Assembly: GCA_043228905.1 (NCBI GenBank)
Contig: JBHGNT010000005.1
Span: 24,242,001-24,306,000, forward strand
DNA length: 64,000 bases
Direction of reading: 5' to 3'
DNA from: Azolla caroliniana
Taxonomy: Eukaryota; Polypodiophyta
Below, in pieces: positions 57,278 through 64,000 of this stretch (the stretch's first letter is position 1; every line of letters begins with the position of its first letter). Position numbers and translations under genes: made by a program. Below the pieces are notes generated by a model. That model made no database searches, was not told the DNA's origin, and saw nothing but the letters and a program-made list of their open reading frames with translations.

Positions 57278-60200
57278 TTGCAACAAGCCGACCCAATCAA
57301 TTGACATCTACTTATATAAGCATCCGAACACTTTGTATCTAACGGCTACTTTAACATTATTAATCACATGTAGCTCTAAATTTTGATAATACTAATACAT
57401 TCTAAACTACCATTACCTCTCCCAAAAACAAGTATAAAGTCTTCAAATCGTGAGCTAGTTAATCTTATCAACTAATAATGGTCAATTGATTAGTTTCTTG
57501 AATTGTTTCAATCAATACTTGGTGTAGGTAAGCACATAAATAAAAAACAACATAAGTCCAATGTGATTTTGTATGAGTGAGTGTGTGTGTGTGCAATATG
57601 TGTGTTTATACATCCACATACAAATAGCTAAATGGTTTATGTGTAGGATAGTAAGAAAGAAAGCTCGATTTGAAACTTCGGGAGAACTCAACACCCAAAG
57701 GATTTCTCTCAAGTGAAGAAGGCTTAGGAATTTTGCACTTTGGGAATCACTTTAGTCTTCTAGTGGTACATTTCTTTGTTGGCACATGCTTTATGCTTTA
57801 ATACCTCGAGTAACAATAGAGAGGTGAGAGATGCCTTAGTCTGGCCAAGTTATTCTCCTTTATATCACCTACTTATCTATCTTTTTATCAAAGATAGTGA
57901 AAAAGACTAAAATCACGAGTGTTATCTTATTATTTGTCCACATCCTTGTATTACCAACTCACACATATACATTTGCCCTCTAAAGCCAACGGTAAAGGTC
58001 TCTCAATCTCTATTGGGCTTTTTGCTATCTTTATGTTTAGAATCATTTTACTTTTCTTGAGATAGACATATGCAACAACACAACACAAGCATTGCTAATA
58101 CAACTTTCTAGTTATGCTCTCTTTACCTATGCTTGCATATATTTATAAGATATTTGCATGCTACGATTTAGTACCAAAGTTGCCTTTTCGTGAGATGTTT
58201 GTAAAATTGTGTCCTTAGAATTCAACGATGTATTTCATCTTCAAATATATGGACCTTGTCAGATAGTGGTTACGGTTTTAACAAGATATTTTAGGTATTT
58301 GAGAAAATTATTCAAGCTCTTCAAAATAATGTGCATGCACATGCAATATTACAACAATATTGTGAAAAGTGCAAATGAGACCTCCAAAAAACCTAATGAG
58401 CAAATCATTTATTATAAGTATTACATGAATACGTTATAAGATTCCCCACTTGCAAATGTGCATTTCTTTCATTGATAAATACCACATAATGTTCCATTTT
58501 GTTTTGGGTTCTCCACTTGACATTTTGTGTGCATAACATTAAAGCATACACGCCAAGTGCACATATCTTATATGATTAGGAGTACTGACACAATTTGCGT
58601 TAACCAAATACGTTAGCTAAACAATTCAAAAAATTGAACAAGTTATTTATTAGAAGTGTTAAATGAATAGCTTATGAGATTCTCCACTAGTGAAAATGTA
58701 TTCCTCCCATTGAAAAATATCATATGAAGTTCAATTTTGATTTGGGTTCTCCACCTAACAATTTATGTGTGCATGTTGTGAGAGTGCACATTTCTAAATG
58801 ATTATTTGGTATAATTCAAGGAATATCCATGCGACCACATAGCTTTGCTCAATTGAATTTGAAATATTTGATATTGCATTGATGTGACAAGAGATACACC
58901 TTGCAAATAGAAACTTCAATGCCAACATGAATTTAACTTGGTTGTCATTACAAGTAATGCTTATTGTTGGTAGCCCTTCATGCAATTGAAGTACTTCTTC
59001 CATAGCCAATTAAAAGTAGAATGTTGTGAGCATACACATATAATTGATGTCACACAATCCAAACTAGGTCCTATAGATCAAATGGCCATTTGCTAGGTTG
59101 AGGATGGGGAAAGTGGAGACTCTAGGACCCTAGCAACAGGAGATAAAGATTGACTCCAATTCCTTCTTCCGTAACCAAACATAAGAAGAATTTTATGAGC
59201 ATACACATAGAGGGCACATAGTGAAATCATGCCTTACAAACAAAATGATTGTTAGTGAGGATGAAGTTGAGGAAAGTAAAGACTCCAATACCTTAACAAT
59301 GAGAGATATAGATAATGATAGAGATGGCTATTTGTGTGTGTGTGTTTGTGTATATAGAAGACAAATGTGATTGCTGGTGAAAGTTTACTTACATGGTTCA
59401 TTACCTGATGGTTGGATGTAGGATGACAACACCATCATCCATTTGTGGCGAAAGTGTTTCTTTGATGGAAAAATTGTAGGTAGATTTTGTGTGCGAAAGT
59501 GTTGGGAGGACAAACCCAACATGAAATGGATAGGAATAAAGCGCCTTATCTACAAATTCTCGTTGCTACAAACTTACATCTTCTTGTACATTACATATCA
59601 TTCTCTTAAAAAACACATAATAACGACATTTTATAGTAGCTATCACAATATCTCTTTATCTCGTAATTATCAGATGCGAAATTTTATACCCTTAAAAACT
59701 TGGATAATTGTTTATGTGCTAACTTCTATGAATTAGTAGTGAGTAAACCCATCAAATGTTTTCACTAGATATCTTTCAAGCTACCATAACAAATAGTTAT
59801 TATATATCCATTAAGGTAATGTTGTTGCATTTTCCCCAAATTATATGCCAATGTTAGGCTAATCTATTCTTTGCCCATTGCTAGTGCATTATGAGCCATG
59901 CCCTATTTTCATTTGTCAGCATGTTGAAAGTGTCGATATGAGTTAATTCAATTTTATCCACTCTCTTTGCATTGTTTGACAAGTGTCAAGGACTAACAAC
60001 TATAGTTCAAGTTTCTCTATTTGGTTGCAACCTTGTGTTCCTCTTCTTGAGCGTAAGTTCGTTGACCTATAGTGTTACTATGTCATGACTCGTCAACGTT
60101 TGCCCTTTTCGACAAGCTGCAACATGATATTGTGGGCTCACGTATACTCGAAGGGTCAGATTGAAGTCTAGTATTCCAAAAGATACAGTGATCTTTTATC

Positions 60201-60531
60201 GATGTCATTACCCCATGCCAATATTGGATCCTGAAAAAAATGTTTGTGTACTTCAACTTAGCGTGATGTAGGTTGTAGGTCAAATGCAATTGGGCTTTCA
60301 TTATCTGCAAAATTTCTTCTACATCCTCAAATAAGAGATGATGAGCCAATGTGGCAGTCTCAATGATTATTTGAACTATCAAATCTTCCAAGAGTGAGGG
60401 AATACTAGGTGTATTGTAGATGCTTTCAATGACTTTCTTAGGATTTGGTGGTGGAATGTTGTTGTAAACTTTCTCCTAGAGTGTTTCTTGATATTGTCTC
60501 ATGCTAAGAGCCTTTGTATGCATGATAATCT
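57278..60531. other. Intergenic, with two tandem duplications
   Basis: No gene is supported. A unit beginning ATTTATTATAAGTATTACATGAATA (about 58405) recurs diverged near 58645, with a shared TTTGGGTTCTCCAC and GTGCACAT. A second unit with CTTCTTCCATAGCCAA (58993) and CTTCTTCCGTAACCAA (59162) contains GAGCATACACATA in both copies. The first few hundred bases are probably the FAF gene 3' untranslated region. Confidence 0.55.
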
Positions 60532-60900
60532 TGTTGGCATAAAAGGCCAACTCCTTCCACTTTGTATCCATACAAGTGTGAACACGTCCAAATAGTTAGG
60601 GTTTGAGTATGTAAACTCTAACCGAACGTTGTAATGATGATGGTCGATCTTGAGTCTTGTACAGAGAGAGTTATAGAAAAATAGAGAACTTCCATTGAAG
60701 CTCTAACTGTGTTTATTGCCTCTATCTTCGTCTTCTTCCTATCACTACATATCTGTGTTGTTTGTCGTGCATAGAAAGACAAGTCCTCATACACATACTT
60801 CCGCACATATATCTGAATATACATCAACAAGTGGTATCAGAGCGACTTGTTATTCAACGACGACGAATAGCAGAAAAACCAAGAAGAGGAAACAGTTGAA
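60532..60900 (+). mobile_element. Copia element 3: LTR and start of leader only
   Basis: CATCAACA at 60822-60829 followed by AGTGGTATCAGAGCG (primer site 60832) marks an LTR end. A possible LTR start is TGTTGGCATAAAAGG at 60532, giving about 298 bp. Only about 60 bp of leader follow before another LTR begins, so the element is truncated or interrupted. Confidence 0.6.
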
Positions 60901-61067
60901 TGCGGGTCTCTAATGGACGTATTCACACTGTCTCCCTTTGTACAGACTAGGTTTAGGCTATTTATGTAAATAGTGCGAAGGGTAGTTGCCCTAAGTTAGT
61001 CAGTATATAAACTGACCTTGTAAACTGGTTGAAAGTGGTTGAATAATTTAGTTCATCTTGTGCCCAA

Positions 61068-61105
<38 letters not shown>

Positions 61106-63682
61106 GTCTTGCTTGCATACTGTTTTCGGTTCTCTAGTTGTAATCAATATTATTCATTGCATCGATTAACGATCCCCACACAGAAGAGTGTTGATTTTGT
61201 TCCACACTAGATGACCGCATCTCCAACATCTGGTATCAGAGCTGGAGGTTCTTTTGATTCTGCTATTGTCGTCTATCTAGTTTCCATAAAAAACTTTTCT
61301 TTTGTACACTGTGAAGATCTTGGTTGGCAATTCTCTACAAGATCGTTTTCGCGAAGAGAGGCACTGGCAAAATCTGCATTCCAATGTTCTAAATCACCAT
61401 TGAAGCGAGCCAATTGGCTTCACTTCACTCCTGTGATTGTAGCCGCTCAGAGTGAGATTTCGCTTCACAACATCTCTGCCTCAACCGTACTACATTGGAT
61501 TAGACACAAATCGAATAGGTCACTTGACGCTAGTCACTCGCTTGTCGTAATCACTCGTGTGACTTGTCATAATCACTTGTAGTTGTCTGGGCTCCAGGAA
61601 CAACCCCCTTCTGTGCTTCATTCGGCTAGACAACATTCAAAAAGATTAGCTGAATTTGTTCCTCTCATTGTCGTAGTCACCTGAAGCAAGATTAGCCTAG
61701 ATAATCGGCACATACTCTGTGTTCGGAAATCTCGAAAATCGACATTCAAAATCGAATCGACATACTCGGGTCCAACTCGACTAGGTTAGTCAGCTATAGT
61801 CACTTCGGATCGAGTCTCCTGAATTTCGAATGAGATTCGGCTTGTGTTCAAACTCAGTTAGAACAAATTCAAGTGAGTCAATCTGTTGCACCCAACCACT
61901 GTTCATAGTCAACCCCGAACAAAGCCCCCCCCAAAATCGACACAGATGACATCAACATCCGGCTCGTCAAAGATGAGTCTAAGGAAGTTCGACAGATTGA
62001 ACTTCAACTTCTGGAAGGAGCAAATGCAAGATTATTTAATAGTCAAGGGGAAAATCGATCCCATCGAAAATGAAAATGCTCCAGAAGGATATAAGCCCCT
62101 TGAATGGGAGAAGCTCGACAGAATTGTCCGAGCCACAATTCGGATGCACCTATCGGAGTCTGTGTACTCTACGGTGCAACCATGTTCGACTGCCTTCCAA
62201 CTATGGAAGAAATTTTTGGACACTTACGAAAAGAAGGTCGCCGTCACGAAGATATATTTGATACGACGCCTTTATAACCTTTGGATGAAAGAATCTGATT
62301 CGGTCCAGGCACACCTCAATGAGTACGAAAGTCTAAACTCCCAAATTTCGGCACAAGGGACGAGTATCGAGGATGAACTAAGAGCAATACTGCTTATGAG
62401 TAGTCTCCCTCCTTCGTGGGAAATTTTCATCACAACTGTGTGCAACTTATCAACTGCGGCCGTGAAATACTCCTCAATCATGAGCGCAATTCTGATTGAA
62501 GCAACTCAGAGGAAATTGTTTGCAAATGATTTGACCAATATTGTGTATGTAGTACAAGGTTCGACCGACTGACTGAACAACTGAGGAAGAGGTTCTTCAT
62601 GACAGCCAAACAACCAGCGAAGTCGGAGCAAGTCCTGGGATAATCGAGTCTACAACTATTGCAAGAAACCCCGACACATCAAAGCCGATTGTCATGCACT
62701 CAAGGATGGAAATGATAAGGCTCAACGAGCGGATCAGAAGAGTGACCGGCATGAGGAGATCAACTACATCGGCTCGTCAATCGAAGTATTGTCGAACGAC
62801 CCGAACATTCTATCGATTGAAAACCCAGTCGAATCAGAAATTCTGCTTACGATTGAGGAATCAAGCACATGGCTCTTGGATTTGGGCGCTTCATATCATG
62901 TGACACCTCATCGATCACAATTTTGGCAATAATCTGCCCAACATACTGACTCAGTTTGAGTCGGAAACTCGCAATAGTGCACGATTATCAGAATCGGCAC
63001 AGTAGAGCTCAACCTCTCGGGCGGCTCTACACTAGTACTACATAGTGTCCAACATGTACCTGAGCTCTCAAGACCTTTGATCTCAGTTGGACAATTGGAT
63101 GAAGATGGCATCCGTGCCGACTTCTCATCAGGAGGGTGGACACTCCACAGGGGAAACCTCCTGCTTGCTCGAGGACCGAAAGTACACTCGTTGTACCCAC
63201 TATATGTCACACTCAGAGAGGGTGAATTGTTCTTGGTCGACATTCTCGTGTCATGACTTTGGCATGGAAGACTCGGACACCTCAGCAAGGCCGGCATCAC
63301 ACATTTATCCATAGCCGGATACATCCTCAAACTCTCCTTCTCGGATCATCAGTTCTGCGACCATTGCCAATACAGCAATCCGATATCAACACAAAAAGAA
63401 TCGAGTCCCCTTGATTTGGTCCACTCGGACGTCTTTGGTCCTATGCCACATTAGTCTCTTGGCAGTGCCCTGTATTTCGTCAGCTTTATTGATGACTCGA
63501 CTCAGAAGGTGTGGGCTTACCCAATTAAAACTAAAGATCGAGTGTTCTCGATTTTTTCTGATTGGTTCACTATGGTTGAGAATTAGTCTGCTGAAACTGA
63601 AATGCTTTCAGACTAATAACGGGGGAGAGTTCAAATAAGAGGAATTCGTCAAATTTTGCCAACAACGCGGCATAAGACGTTG
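60901..63682 (+). mobile_element. Copia element 4, partial
   Basis: An LTR ends CTCCAACA at 61228 and is followed by TGGTATCAGAGC (61231-61242), the initiator-Met primer site. It contains a TATA-like GTATATAAACTG near 61003 and a (CT)n tract at about 61069-61102. Its left border was not fixed. A 5' leader of about 700 bp and a degraded gag-pol follow, cut at about 63682 by unrelated sequence. Confidence 0.8.
61946..63682 (+). pseudogene. Copia element 4 gag-pol, interrupted
   Basis: The Gag frame (61946-62572) is open and has the UBN2-type features KFDRLNFNFWKEQMQDYL and LLMSSLPPSWE. After a stop, a zinc knuckle CKKPRHIKADC (about 62659-62690), a protease with the catalytic serine changed (WLLDLGASYHVTP, about 62873-62910), a pre-integrase region (GRLGHLSKAGI) and an integrase start (LVHSDVFGP, FVSFIDDSTQKVW) follow in changing frames. 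TAG and TAA codons occur at about 63450, 63584 and 63616. The frame is lost at about 63682. Confidence 0.85.
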
Positions 63683-64000
63683 TCGTGTTATTCTGCATGC
63701 GCAGGAGAAACCAAGGCGGGACTACGGGGGCCCTGAATCAAGGAATAACCGAACAGAGGGAGGAGTGATACAAAACCATGGCCGAGTCACGCACACAAAT
63801 ACACAGAGAACTCACAACGAAGATCGAACAACAAATAAGGCAAATATATACTTATGATCAAGATTACAGCCGGCTAGCCGGTAAGCGTCAACGTGCTTAC
63901 ACCAACTCACACAACGCGAGATGGAGCCTCTGACGGAAGCACTCAGGCTTTCCACGAAGCAGAGGCAGCCTCCCAAAACCTGCAGAGAACAATGAAAGAT
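63683..64000. other. Start of another inserted sequence, continues beyond the window
   Basis: The Copia integrase frame stops matching after GIRR near 63680. From there the sequence (TTGTCGTGTTATTCTGCATG...) is different in composition and contains GCCGGCTAGCCGGTAAGCG, with ACAGAGAACTCACAACGAAG. It resembles an LTR in reverse orientation. The element cannot be named. Confidence 0.4.

Overview
The window is nuclear DNA of a land plant with a large, repeat-rich genome. Evidence: plant-type TTTAGGG repeats, plant Copia/Gypsy/MULE/LINE families, short GT-AG introns, a plant-style mitochondrial complex I subunit gene and a plant-specific FANTASTIC FOUR (FAF) domain gene. The sequence does not resolve the lineage more finely.

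Layout. Bases 1-1.5 kb hold a possible 5' exon of a host gene (minus strand). From 1679 to 29802 is a nest of mobile elements. A degraded DNA transposon with long terminal inverted repeats and a SWIM/MULE-like transposase remnant (1679-5566, resuming at 29660-29802) is split by a Gypsy LTR retrotransposon (5567-29659, 420-bp LTRs, AAGGG target duplication). The Gypsy is split twice: by an 8.8-kb cut-and-paste DNA transposon (10100-18905, 37-bp inverted repeats, 4-bp AGTG target duplication) and by a young, nearly intact Copia element (20348-25828, AACGG duplication). A second element with the same kind of inverted ends lies at 30028-35271 and contains LINE 3' ends and an FHA-like exon remnant. 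From about 37.2 kb the window is more host-like: a three-exon NDUFB2-type gene (37398-37933), a degraded second Copia (42223-47403, CATAA duplication), long AT-rich intergenic DNA, an intact FAF-domain gene (55553-57277), and two further partial Copia elements (60.5 kb to the end), the last cut by something new near 63.68 kb.

The most notable system is the 8.8-kb DNA transposon. It encodes an intact 917-residue DDE-type transposase resembling the Sola/DUF7869 lineage. Divergent from it is a six-exon gene for a 969-codon protein joining a ParB/Srx-like domain to an N6-adenine/N4-cytosine DNA methyltransferase of the permuted (motif IV before motif I) type. The exon junctions all keep frame, with a single in-frame TAG in exon 3. 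Intron 1 of the methyltransferase gene holds about 17 copies of a palindromic repeat plus a second A/C-rich array. A mobile element carrying its own prokaryote-like amino-methyltransferase, next to an array of palindromes, suggests a self-marking or host-silencing-evasion system. That function is inference.
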